Shown here: piece after piece, positions 27,435-35,199 of the stretch
How positions within the stretch are numbered: the stretch's first letter is position 1
How the letters are laid out: each line of letters opens with the position of its first letter
Source: Desulfovibrio fairfieldensis
GTDB lineage: Bacteria > Desulfobacterota > Desulfovibrionia > Desulfovibrionales > Desulfovibrionaceae
DNA length: 64,000 nucleotides
Assembly: GCF_001553605.1 (NCBI RefSeq)
Contig: NZ_CP014229.1
Coordinates: 896,501-960,500 of the forward strand
Direction of reading: 5' to 3'
The notes under the pieces: generated by a model
What the model was told of the DNA's origin: nothing
Seen by the model: only the letters and a program-made list of their open reading frames with translations
Database searches by the model: none
Position numbers and translations under genes: made by a program

Positions 27435-28064
27435 ATGACGACTGAACTTACGGGAAATTGGGGCGCGCAGTTCGCGGCCTGCCTGCGCCTGATGCTGGTA
27501 TCCGCTGTGATCCTCTGCGTGCTGTATCCTCTGGTCATCCTGGCCGTGGGGCGGACGTTCACGCCCTGGACCGCCGCAGGCTCCCTGCTGCTCAATGAGC
27601 GGGGTCAGGTGGTGGGCAGCGCGCAGATCGCCCAGGCTTTCACCAGGCCGGAATATTTCTGGCCGCGCCCCTCGGCCGTGGACTATGCCGCCAATGCCAC
27701 GGGCGGCAGCAATCTCTCTCCGGCGGGCGACGCCCTGCGGGAACGCGCGTTGGAAAGCCTGAAAAGCCTGGAGGCCACGCCGCAACGCAAGGTTCCGGCG
27801 GACCTGGTCACGGCCTCGGGCAGCGGCATGGATCCGCACATTACCCTGAAAGCCGCGCACTGGCAGGCGGAGCGCGTGGCCCGCGCGCGCGGCCTGGAAC
27901 CTTCGGACGTGGTGGAATTGGCGGACAGCCTGGCCGAAACGCCCGGCGGCGTGCTGAACAGCGCGCCCCTGGTCAATGTGCTCAAGCTGAATATGGCTCT
28001 GGACCATCTAAGCGGCACGATTGACGCCGGGAGCATGTCCGCTCCGCTGGAGCAGGGACGGTAA
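27435..28064 (+). CDS. kdpC: Potassium-transporting ATPase subunit KdpC
   Basis: The ATG at 27435 follows GAGGAG, giving 209 residues; a frame start at 27417 would place that site inside the gene. There is one N-terminal membrane helix (LMLVSAVILCVLYPLVILAVG), then a periplasmic domain with the family blocks RPEYFWPRPSAVDYAANATGGSNL, LVTASGSGMDPHITLKAAHWQ, and GVLNSAPLVNVLKLNMAL. KdpC completes the KdpFABC complex. Confidence 0.95.
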   Translation: MTTELTGNWGAQFAACLRLMLVSAVILCVLYPLVILAVGRTFTPWTAAGSLLLNERGQVVGSAQIAQAFTRPEYFWPRPSAVDYAANATGGSNLSPAGDALRERALESLKSLEATPQRKVPADLVTASGSGMDPHITLKAAHWQAERVARARGLEPSDVVELADSLAETPGGVLNSAPLVNVLKLNMALDHLSGTIDAGSMSAPLEQGR

Positions 28065-28242
28065 GCAGCCTTGTCCGGGGTCGGGAGGTCGGATAGACTG
28101 AAATCCGGCCCGGAAGGTTTCCTTTCCGACCCGGCCGTTGATGCGGCATCTCAACGCTGATCTGCTCTGGACATGAAGACCGGAGGGACGGGCCGGCACC
28201 CGCCCCTCCGCGGTAGTGAAACTCGGAATATCCGGGGGCGCT

Positions 28243-29367
28243 ATGCGGGAATTTTCGGACGTGCTGGCGCGCAAGCGCGAAGGTTCGCTCAAAATATATC
28301 TGGGCTATGCGGCGGGCGTGGGCAAGACCTGCGCCATGCTTCAGGAGGCCCACAATCTGTTGCGGCAGGGCTTTGACGTGGTGGCCGCCTATGTTGAGCC
28401 GCACGAGCGGCCCGACACCCTGGCCCTTCTGGAAGGCATCGAAACCCTGCCGCCCCTGCGCGTCAGTCAGGGCGGAGCGGCTTTTCCCGAAATGGATGTG
28501 GAAGCCCTGATCCGTCGCGCTCCCCAGATCGCCCTGGTGGACGAACTGGCGCACACCAACGCGCCCGGCTCTCAAAGGGAAAAACGCTACCAGGACGTTC
28601 TGGAAATCCTCTCCCACGGCATCAACGTCATCGGCACCCTCAACGTGCAGCATTTGGAATCCGTGGCCGAAAGGGTGCAGGAAGCCACGGGCGTGGCCGT
28701 GCGCGAGCGCCTGCCCGACGCTTTTCTGGCCCGCGCGGACCAGGTGGTTACGGTGGACGTTTCCAAGGAGGATTTGCGCGAGCGCCTGCGCCAGGGCAAG
28801 ATATACAAGCCTGAACAGGCCGAACGGGCTTTGCGGAATTTTTTCAGTTACGAAAACCTTTCCTTTTTGCGCGAACTCTGCCTGCGCGAAGCCTCGGGCG
28901 ACCAGATGCGCAAAATCGAGGCCCAGGCCCTGCTTTCGCCGGAGGCGGAAGGCCATGCCGCCGAGGCTGTGATGGTGGCCATCAGCTCCAACCCCACGGA
29001 CGCGGAAACCCTGATCCGCAAGGCCATGCGCCTGGCGAGCCAGATGGGATCGCGCTGCTATGTTGTCTATGTGCAGCGGCAGCGGGAGAGCCCAGAGCGG
29101 ATCAATGCCGCCGTGCAGCGGGGCCTGCAGAACAACCTGCAACTGGCCGTGCGTCTGGGGGCCGAGGTGGTGGAGCTGGAGGGCGAGGACGTGGCCGAAA
29201 CTCTGGTCAATTTTGCCAGCGCCCGCAATGTGCGGCATGCCTTTTTCGGCAAGTCCCGCCTGACGCCGTTGCGCGAACGCCTGCGCGGATCCTTTATCCT
29301 CAATTTTTTGTATGACGCGGTGGGAGTGGACGTGCATATCGTCAATCTGACTCCCAGAGAGGTTTGA
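28243..29367 (+). CDS. kdpD: Short KdpD (N-terminal domain plus Usp only), lacking the kinase
   Basis: This 374-residue protein corresponds only to the cytoplasmic N-terminal half of KdpD: P-loop LGYAAGVGKTCAMLQEA, YVEPHERPDTLALLEG, DELAHTNAPGSQREKRYQDV, LNVQHLESVAERV, then a universal-stress-like domain (MVAISSNPTDAETLIRKA). The four-helix sensor, histidine-kinase and ATPase domains of full KdpD are absent, and the frame ends cleanly. A separate kinase follows 84 bases later, so the sensor has been split. The ATG at 28243 is preferred to a GTG at 28216. Confidence 0.88.
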   Translation: MREFSDVLARKREGSLKIYLGYAAGVGKTCAMLQEAHNLLRQGFDVVAAYVEPHERPDTLALLEGIETLPPLRVSQGGAAFPEMDVEALIRRAPQIALVDELAHTNAPGSQREKRYQDVLEILSHGINVIGTLNVQHLESVAERVQEATGVAVRERLPDAFLARADQVVTVDVSKEDLRERLRQGKIYKPEQAERALRNFFSYENLSFLRELCLREASGDQMRKIEAQALLSPEAEGHAAEAVMVAISSNPTDAETLIRKAMRLASQMGSRCYVVYVQRQRESPERINAAVQRGLQNNLQLAVRLGAEVVELEGEDVAETLVNFASARNVRHAFFGKSRLTPLRERLRGSFILNFLYDAVGVDVHIVNLTPREV

Positions 29368-29451
29368 TGCGGAAAAGTCGGATCTTCCTGTGTGAATTAT
29401 GTCCCCAGGCGGAAATGTAAAGCATAAAAAGCATCTAACCAGTTGACGGCA

Positions 29452-31299
29452 ATGGATATAACAGTTCTACCCACTTTGCACCGGCGCATCAGCCAGGCCA
29501 CCCTCAAACTGGTATTGGCTTTTGGTCTGGTGGGCGTGCTGCTTTGCACGGGCTTTTTCTTTGCCGGGCGCGCGCCCGACTCGCTGGTGAGCCGGAATTA
29601 CGATTCCGTGGCCCTGGCCAGGCAGATGTCCACGGCTCTGGCCGGTTGGCGTTTTCCGGAACTCTATGTCGGGAAGGACCGCGCTGCCTGGCAGACCGAG
29701 TTTGAACTGGCTCTGGCCGGAGCGCGGGCCAATGTGACCGAAACGGGTGAACAGGCGGCGGTGGACGCCGTGGCCCGGAGCTGGAGCGAACTGTTGCTTG
29801 CCGGGCCGGAAGACGCGGATATGGGCTACAATCACGTGCGCATGCAGCTCAACGCTCTGGTGGCCCTCAATGAGGATGGCATCCGGCAAAGGATCGCCGA
29901 GGGGCGCTGGTGGCGCGACATCGTGTTCACGGTGGGCGTTGCCCTGTTTCTGGCATGCACGCTCTGGGCCTTTTTTCAGACCGACGCCACTGCCGCGCGC
30001 ATTGCCCATCCACTGCGCCGCGCGGCCGAAGTGCTTCAGGCCCGTCCTCCCCTGCGCAAACCTCTGCGCCTGCCCGCGCCGCAGACCTTGGAAGTGCGTA
30101 TTCTGTTCGAGGAATTCACACGGCTTTGGGCGCGGCTCAGCCAGCTTGACGCCGTGAATCTGAGCCGCCTGATTGCGGAAAAAAACAAGTTGGCCGTGCT
30201 GCTGGACGCCGCTGAAGACGCTGTGCTGATGCTTGGCTCCGGCGGCGCGGTGGAGCATGCCAGCAGCCGCATGTTGGCGCTGCTCGGGCTCACGTCCAAG
30301 GATGTGCTGGGTAAAGTCTGGGCGGATCTTTCAAGCACGGCTCCCAACTATCTGGCCCTGCGCGCCGTTCTGCACAGTGGTCTGACCGGCAGCCGGGACA
30401 TCGCCCTCGCCGATCCGGAGCAGCCGGGCGACGCGCGCGGCACGGGGAGCGAGCGCTGGTTCTCGGCCCGGAGGCGGGTGGTGGAGGAGTCGGGCCGGGG
30501 GGCGCGTGCCGTGGCCGGGCCGAAGCAGACCCTGGGGCAGGTTTTTCTGCTCACTGAAATCACGGAAAAGAAGCGGCGCGACGCCCTGCGCGCGGAAATG
30601 ATGGATTGGATTTCCCACGAATTGAAAACGCCGGTGCAATCTTTGGGGCTGGCCGCTGATTTGCTGGCCCGACGGCCTGAAAGCGCGGCGGACCCTGATC
30701 TGTCCGCCCTGGTGGCGACCGTGCGGGAGGATGCCGCGCGTCTGCGCACTGTGGCGGCCCAGTTTCTGGATATCGCCCGCATGAGCCCGCACGCTCTGGA
30801 GCTGCGACCCGCGCCGCTGGATCTGCGGGACTGCCTGCCGCGCTGGCTGCAACCCTTTGAACCGGCGGCCCGCGAGGCGGGCGTGGCCTTGCGTTGCGAC
30901 GTTGCGCCGGGTCTTCCGCCTGTGTTCCTGGATCAGGAGCGTTTTGCCTGGGTGCTTTCCAACCTTGTGTCCAATGCCTTGCGCGCCGTGCCTGAGGGCG
31001 GCGCGGTCACGGTAAGCGCGGAGCTGGAAGAGGAGGGCCTTCTGGCCTTGCGGGTGGCGGACAACGGGCCGGGCATCGACGCGGAGCTGGCCGGACGCCT
31101 TTTCGAACCCTTCTCGCATCGACGCGCTGCCGGGCGGCGATTGAGCATCGCCGGTCTCGGTCTGGCCATCAGCCGGGCCATTGTGGAAGGGCACGGCGGT
31201 ACATTGCACTACACACCCGCTCCGGAAGGCGGTTCCATTTTTACGGTATGCCTGCCTCTGCCGGAGCAGGAGGCCGAAACCGGCGGAGGACGGGCATGA
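29452..31299 (+). CDS. Membrane sensor histidine kinase of the kdp locus
   Basis: This 615-residue protein has TM1 at about residues 18-40, a periplasmic loop, TM2 near 160-180 (IVFTVGVALFLACTLWAFF), and a PAS-like domain (LLDAAEDAVLMLGSGGAVEHAS). HisKA has phospho-acceptor His389 in WISHELKTPVQ, followed by an ATPase domain with NLVSNALRAV, ADNGPGID and GLGLAISRA. The C-terminal half of KdpD thus seems replaced by an unrelated kinase, partnered with the NtrC-type regulator whose ATG overlaps its stop. Stimulus probably potassium or turgor (inference). Confidence 0.85.
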   Translation: MDITVLPTLHRRISQATLKLVLAFGLVGVLLCTGFFFAGRAPDSLVSRNYDSVALARQMSTALAGWRFPELYVGKDRAAWQTEFELALAGARANVTETGEQAAVDAVARSWSELLLAGPEDADMGYNHVRMQLNALVALNEDGIRQRIAEGRWWRDIVFTVGVALFLACTLWAFFQTDATAARIAHPLRRAAEVLQARPPLRKPLRLPAPQTLEVRILFEEFTRLWARLSQLDAVNLSRLIAEKNKLAVLLDAAEDAVLMLGSGGAVEHASSRMLALLGLTSKDVLGKVWADLSSTAPNYLALRAVLHSGLTGSRDIALADPEQPGDARGTGSERWFSARRRVVEESGRGARAVAGPKQTLGQVFLLTEITEKKRRDALRAEMMDWISHELKTPVQSLGLAADLLARRPESAADPDLSALVATVREDAARLRTVAAQFLDIARMSPHALELRPAPLDLRDCLPRWLQPFEPAAREAGVALRCDVAPGLPPVFLDQERFAWVLSNLVSNALRAVPEGGAVTVSAELEEEGLLALRVADNGPGIDAELAGRLFEPFSHRRAAGRRLSIAGLGLAISRAIVEGHGGTLHYTPAPEGGSIFTVCLPLPEQEAETGGGRA

Positions 31300-32648
31300 C
31301 CGGAGATGACTCGGAACTGAGCGTCCTGGTGGTGGACGACGATGCGGCCATCCTGCGCACTCTGCTGCTGACCCTGAAAAGCCTGGGTTGTCGGGCCGTG
31401 GGCGAAAGCGGAGGCGAAGCGGCGCTGGCCGCTGTCGAGAAGCAGGCGCCCGACCTGCTGCTGACCGATATGCGCATGGAAGGCATGAGCGGGGTGGAGC
31501 TGACCGCCGCCGCGCTGGAGCGTCGCCCGGATTTGATCTGCGTGCTGATGACGGCCTTCGCCTCCTATGAAAATGCGGTGGAAGCCATCAAGGCCGGGGC
31601 ATATGACTATCTGCCCAAACCCTTTTCCGCCGGAGAGCTGGAGCATCTGCTGCGTCGGGTCCGGGATCTGGTGCGCCTGCGGCGGGAAAACACCCGCCTG
31701 AGGCAGGCGCGGCACGGCTGGTTTGAGGGATTGACCTCTCCCGCCGCGCTGGACTTGCAGCGTTTGATGGACAAGCTGGCGCAAAGTGACGTTTCCGTGC
31801 TTTTTCAGGGCGAAACGGGCACCGGCAAAACTTCGCTGGCCCGCGAGTTGCACCGCTGTTCAGCCAGAAGCGACAAGCCCTTTGTGGAAGTGGTCTGTTC
31901 GGCTATCGCCGAACCCCTGTTCGAGTCCGAGGTCTTCGGGCATGTGCGCGGGGCCTTTACCGGCGCGGTGCGCGACCGGGCGGGCAAATTCGAGGCCGCC
32001 GAGGAGGGCACGCTCTTTCTGGACGAGGTGGGCGAGCTCTCGCCTTCCAGCCAGGCCAAGCTGCTGCGTTTTCTGGAAGACCGGGTCATTGAGCGGGTGG
32101 GGGACAACAAGCCCCTGCGCCTGGACGTGCGGGTGCTGGCGGCCACCAACCGGGATTTGCGAAGTCTGGTGGCTGAAGGGCGCTTCCGTGAGGATCTCTA
32201 TTACCGCCTGAACATTTTTGAATGCCGCCTGCCGCCTCTGCGGGAACGCCGGGAGGACATTCTGCCTCTGGCGCAACGTTTTTTGCGGCAGGCCGCCGGA
32301 GAAAAGGCGGTTCCCGTGCTTTCCGGCGAAGCGCGCGACGCCCTGCTGGCCCACGCCTGGCCCGGCAATGCCCGCGAACTGCGCAATGTCATGGAGCGCG
32401 CACTGCTGCTGGCCGAAGGTTCTGCGGTGCGGCGTGACGACCTGCCCCCGGCCCTGCAGGGCGTAGGCGGCGCGGCGAGCGGGGGCGCAACGGCGGATGA
32501 GGGACGCATCCTGACGCTGGCCGAGGTGGAGGAGGCCCAGATCCGCAAGGTGCTGGGCCTGGGCGTGAGCATGGACAAGGCCGCGGCCCTGCTCGGCATC
32601 ACCACGGTCACGCTCTGGCGCAAACGCAAGGAGTTGGGCCTGGATTGA
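31296..32648 (+). CDS. NtrC-type sigma-54 response regulator, probable activator of kdp
   Basis: This 450-residue protein overlaps the kinase stop by ATGA. The receiver domain has phospho-acceptor Asp58 (LLLTDMRM). The AAA+ domain has Walker A GETGTGKTSLAREL, the sigma-54 loop GAFTGA at 219-224, and Walker B LFLDEVGELS. The C-terminal Fis-type helix-turn-helix ends MDKAAALLGITTVTLWRKRKEL. In E. coli kdp is driven by the OmpR-type KdpE and sigma-70. Here a sigma-54 activator takes that place, consistent with the -24/-12 promoter ahead of kdp. A like arrangement is, I believe, present in D. vulgaris. Confidence 0.9.
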   Translation: MTGDDSELSVLVVDDDAAILRTLLLTLKSLGCRAVGESGGEAALAAVEKQAPDLLLTDMRMEGMSGVELTAAALERRPDLICVLMTAFASYENAVEAIKAGAYDYLPKPFSAGELEHLLRRVRDLVRLRRENTRLRQARHGWFEGLTSPAALDLQRLMDKLAQSDVSVLFQGETGTGKTSLARELHRCSARSDKPFVEVVCSAIAEPLFESEVFGHVRGAFTGAVRDRAGKFEAAEEGTLFLDEVGELSPSSQAKLLRFLEDRVIERVGDNKPLRLDVRVLAATNRDLRSLVAEGRFREDLYYRLNIFECRLPPLRERREDILPLAQRFLRQAAGEKAVPVLSGEARDALLAHAWPGNARELRNVMERALLLAEGSAVRRDDLPPALQGVGGAASGGATADEGRILTLAEVEEAQIRKVLGLGVSMDKAAALLGITTVTLWRKRKELGLD

Positions 32649-32662
32649 GCCGGCCTGAACGG

Positions 32663-32703
32663 AGCGGGGCGGAAACACGTTTCTCACGCGCTTCCGCCCC
32701 GCT
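32663..32703. terminator. 12-bp hairpin between convergent genes
   Basis: AGCGGGGCGGAA (32663-32674) pairs with TTCCGCCCCGCT (32692-32703). It sits between the response regulator and the minus-strand binding-protein gene, and may serve both directions; no clear T-run. Confidence 0.6.
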
Positions 32704-32727
32704 TCAAAGCCTTGTGGGGAGATACGG

Positions 32728-33750
32728 TTAAGCCTGTTTGGCGGCGGCCAGCTCGGCTTTAAGCTCCCTGGTCCGCAGGGCCACCTGCTTTTTCAGCTCA
32801 TTCTGCCAGAGCCAGTTCAAGGCCAGGCAGAGCAGAATGGATTCCACCACAAAGAAGAATATCCACTGAAGATGGCGTTCCTGTCCGGCGGGCCGTTCCT
32901 GCTGGAGCCACTTTTGGGCCAGCATCTTCTGTTCAGCGGGGGTGATCCGGGCCAGGGCCGTGGAAATCACGCTGAACAGTTCCGGCCAGTCCTTGCGTAC
33001 GGCAATGGCGTGGCCATAGGAGGAATCCACCTTGCCGGCGGGCTGAATCTGCATGATGCCGCCGGTCTGGATTTTTTCCAGCAGGTTGAATTCATAGTCG
33101 ATGACGGCATCGGCTTCGCCGCTGGCGACCCGTTGCAGGGCCTCCAGGGTGTTGGTTACCGGCACGGCGATGATTTCAGGATGGAATTCCTTCAGGAAGT
33201 CATGCCAGGAATAGTTGTTGACCACCGCCACTTTTTTGCCCTTGAGATCCTCAAGGCCGATCTTGTCCAGGCCGCTGCCGCGACGGGTCATGATGATGCC
33301 CGGCATGTTGATGTAAGGCGTGGTGAACAGCATGTATTCGCTGCGGCGTCCCGTTTTGGCCGCGGCCATGAAGACGTCGATGAGCTTCTGGCGGGCCTGC
33401 TCTTCCGTGCTGGCCCAGTCCGTCAGCCTGCGCACCCGGAAGTCAAGGCCGGTCAGCTTGCTCAGCAGACGCAGGTAATCCCCGCCAAGGCCGGTGTAGC
33501 GGCCCCGCTCGTCGAACATTTCCAGCGGGTAGAAGTTGGGGTCCACACCCACGACAATGGCGGGATGTTCGGTGACCCAAGCCAGCTCCACCGGGGGAAT
33601 CTGGTCCAGTATGGATTTTTTCTGCTCCATCAAGGCGTCCACCACGTCGGTCTTGTCGGCATAGGCGTCGGGAAAGAAAGCCTTTACCCCCAGAACGACC
33701 TGAATGGCGATGATGCACAGACCCAGGCAAAGTGTGAGCAGCAGACGCAT
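32728..33750 (-). CDS. Solute-binding (SBP_bac_3) sensor protein with C-terminal membrane helix and no output domain
   Basis: This 340-residue protein has an N-terminal signal/anchor helix (1-24) and a periplasmic type-3 solute-binding domain (VVGVDPNFYPLEMFDERGRYTGLGGDYLRLL, DLKGKKVAVVNNYSW). A second transmembrane helix follows near 300-318 (WIFFFVVESILLCLALNWLW), then about 20 residues of coiled coil (VALRTRELKAELAAAKQA) before the stop. This is how BvgS-type sensors begin, except the kinase or cyclase output domain is missing. It may be a truncated sensor or a stand-alone signalling subunit. Nothing downstream restores the frame before kdp. Confidence 0.75.
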   Translation of the reverse strand: MRLLLTLCLGLCIIAIQVVLGVKAFFPDAYADKTDVVDALMEQKKSILDQIPPVELAWVTEHPAIVVGVDPNFYPLEMFDERGRYTGLGGDYLRLLSKLTGLDFRVRRLTDWASTEEQARQKLIDVFMAAAKTGRRSEYMLFTTPYINMPGIIMTRRGSGLDKIGLEDLKGKKVAVVNNYSWHDFLKEFHPEIIAVPVTNTLEALQRVASGEADAVIDYEFNLLEKIQTGGIMQIQPAGKVDSSYGHAIAVRKDWPELFSVISTALARITPAEQKMLAQKWLQQERPAGQERHLQWIFFFVVESILLCLALNWLWQNELKKQVALRTRELKAELAAAKQA

Positions 33751-33783
33751 ATGGCTCTCCGCTTTTCTTTAGAGCATTTAACA

Positions 33784-33995
33784 CTCTAGAACATTTCAAC
33801 TTTGAAATGCTCTAACGCCGAACACGGTGAGGCGCGCCGCGAAGCGGCGTAGATTCGGGCAAAGCGACCGAAGGCAGCCCGAAGGGCTGTCCCCGTTGGC
33901 GACAACGGAAGCGTACGGGGATCGACAGCAGCGATAACCGCGTTTTTTGCCGGAATGACCCCTTTGAAACGCCACACGTTTCAAAGGTAATCTGT
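33784..33995 (+). mobile_element. Hairpin-rich dispersed repeat, family B, copy 2 with inserted cassette
   Basis: It matches the copy at 22982-23120 at both ends. In the middle, 82 bases (33855-33936) replace the 10 bases found in copy 1 (23051-23060). The extra piece has its own stems: CAGCCC/GGGCTG, CCGTTG-GCGA-CAACGG, and TCCCCGT/ACGGGGA. It fills most of the 331-bp gap between two minus-strand genes; a partial repeat of the left end stands at 33768-33780. Confidence 0.75.
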
Positions 33996-34081
33996 TCTTG
34001 TTCGGGCGCGTGCCCCCGGCAGGGACAACCCCGCCGGAGTACGTTTCGCGCGAAAACACGGTTATGCCCTGAGGCGTTTGG

Positions 34082-35161
34082 CTACTGCTTGGTCACGGCT
34101 TGCGGCGTGACCATGTCGATATACTTGGACGTCACATAGGAACTGCCCTGAATTTCTTTGAGATTCTTCTCCGTGATAAGGCCCACGGAAGCGAAGAATT
34201 CGGCCAGTTCGCTCTGCCACTGCTGTACCTGGCTGGGGCCGGCCGACGTGCTGAACAGCTTTTTCTGGGCTTCAAGGTTGAAGAATTCATAGGTGTCGAA
34301 GTTGAGGTTGATCAGGTCCGTGCTGTAATCCTGACCGGCCCAGTCCAGATAGAATTTCTGGAACTGCTTGACGACCTCCTCGCGCGGGGCGGTCTGCAAC
34401 CAGTTGACGCCGCGCAGATAAAGGGCAAGGAAGTTCGCGGTCACGTCGGGATACTGCGTGGCGTAGGCGGTATTCGCCACCAGCACGATGGGCAGATGCT
34501 TGCCCAGGTCCTTGGGAGTGCCCACGGTTTTCCAGCCGCGCTTGTCGCCCACGAAGGTGAAGGGCGCCCAGAGCACCACGGCGTCGCCGATGTTGTAGTC
34601 AAAGGCGGTCATGGCCGGAGCCTGTTCCAGATTCTTGAGGACGATGTCCGATTCCTTGAGGCCCAGGGCGTTCAGCCAGAGGTGCAGGGCATAGTCGGCG
34701 GACGTCACGCGGGTGCAGAGGATGGTCTTGCCGCGCACGCTTTCAGGGCTGCCGTAGATATTGGGATATTCCTTGTTGTAGCCTTTGGTTTTCAAGATGG
34801 GGCTGTCCGCGCGCACCATGACCGCATTGGCCATGGCTTCGTCGTTGCCCAGGCCGATGACGCTCATATTGTAGCGCAACGCGCCCAGCATGGCGGGCAC
34901 GGCACCGAGGCCGCCGAAAATCCAGCTTTTGGCCGGGAAGGCGCGCAGGGCATCGGCGCCGGAATCAAAAGCGTAGATCTGCAGGTCGATGCCCGCGGCC
35001 TTGTCCCAGCCCTGCTGCTTGGCGTACCAGATGGGGAAGGCTTCCTGACCGGGCAACCAGGCCGTGGGAACCTTGACCAGGTCGGCGGCTGCGGCGGGCA
35101 GGGCCGCGCCCAGACAGAAGAGGGACATCAGGACCAAGCTGAGACATTTTTTCAACCGCAT
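34082..35161 (-). CDS. ABC-type substrate-binding protein, TauA/SsuA-like
   Basis: This 359-residue protein has a signal peptide (LSLVLMSLFCLGAALPAAAA) and a NitT/TauT-type fold: VPTAWLPGQEAFPIWYAKQQGWDKAAGIDLQIYAFDSGADALRAF, SVRGKTILCTRVTSADYALH. Such proteins deliver taurine, sulfonates, nitrate or thiamin precursors to an ABC importer. No permease or ATPase gene is adjacent; the neighbour is an APC-type secondary permease. It may serve a distant ABC system. A sulfonate ligand would suit the organism but is not shown by the sequence. Confidence 0.8.
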   Translation of the reverse strand: MRLKKCLSLVLMSLFCLGAALPAAAADLVKVPTAWLPGQEAFPIWYAKQQGWDKAAGIDLQIYAFDSGADALRAFPAKSWIFGGLGAVPAMLGALRYNMSVIGLGNDEAMANAVMVRADSPILKTKGYNKEYPNIYGSPESVRGKTILCTRVTSADYALHLWLNALGLKESDIVLKNLEQAPAMTAFDYNIGDAVVLWAPFTFVGDKRGWKTVGTPKDLGKHLPIVLVANTAYATQYPDVTANFLALYLRGVNWLQTAPREEVVKQFQKFYLDWAGQDYSTDLINLNFDTYEFFNLEAQKKLFSTSAGPSQVQQWQSELAEFFASVGLITEKNLKEIQGSSYVTSKYIDMVTPQAVTKQ

Positions 35162-35199
35162 AGACGTCTCCGTGTGGTAAAATGTTTTGCGGAAGTCGG

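Noticed and set aside
28216-28242. Upstream GTG start for the short KdpD
   Set aside because: The ATG at 28243 follows GGGGG at a better distance, and the protein then begins as other KdpD N-termini do.
35167-35194. Sigma-54-like TGGTAAAATGTTTTGC near the TauA-like gene
   Set aside because: GG to GC spacing is 11, not 10, and it points away from the genes on the minus strand.
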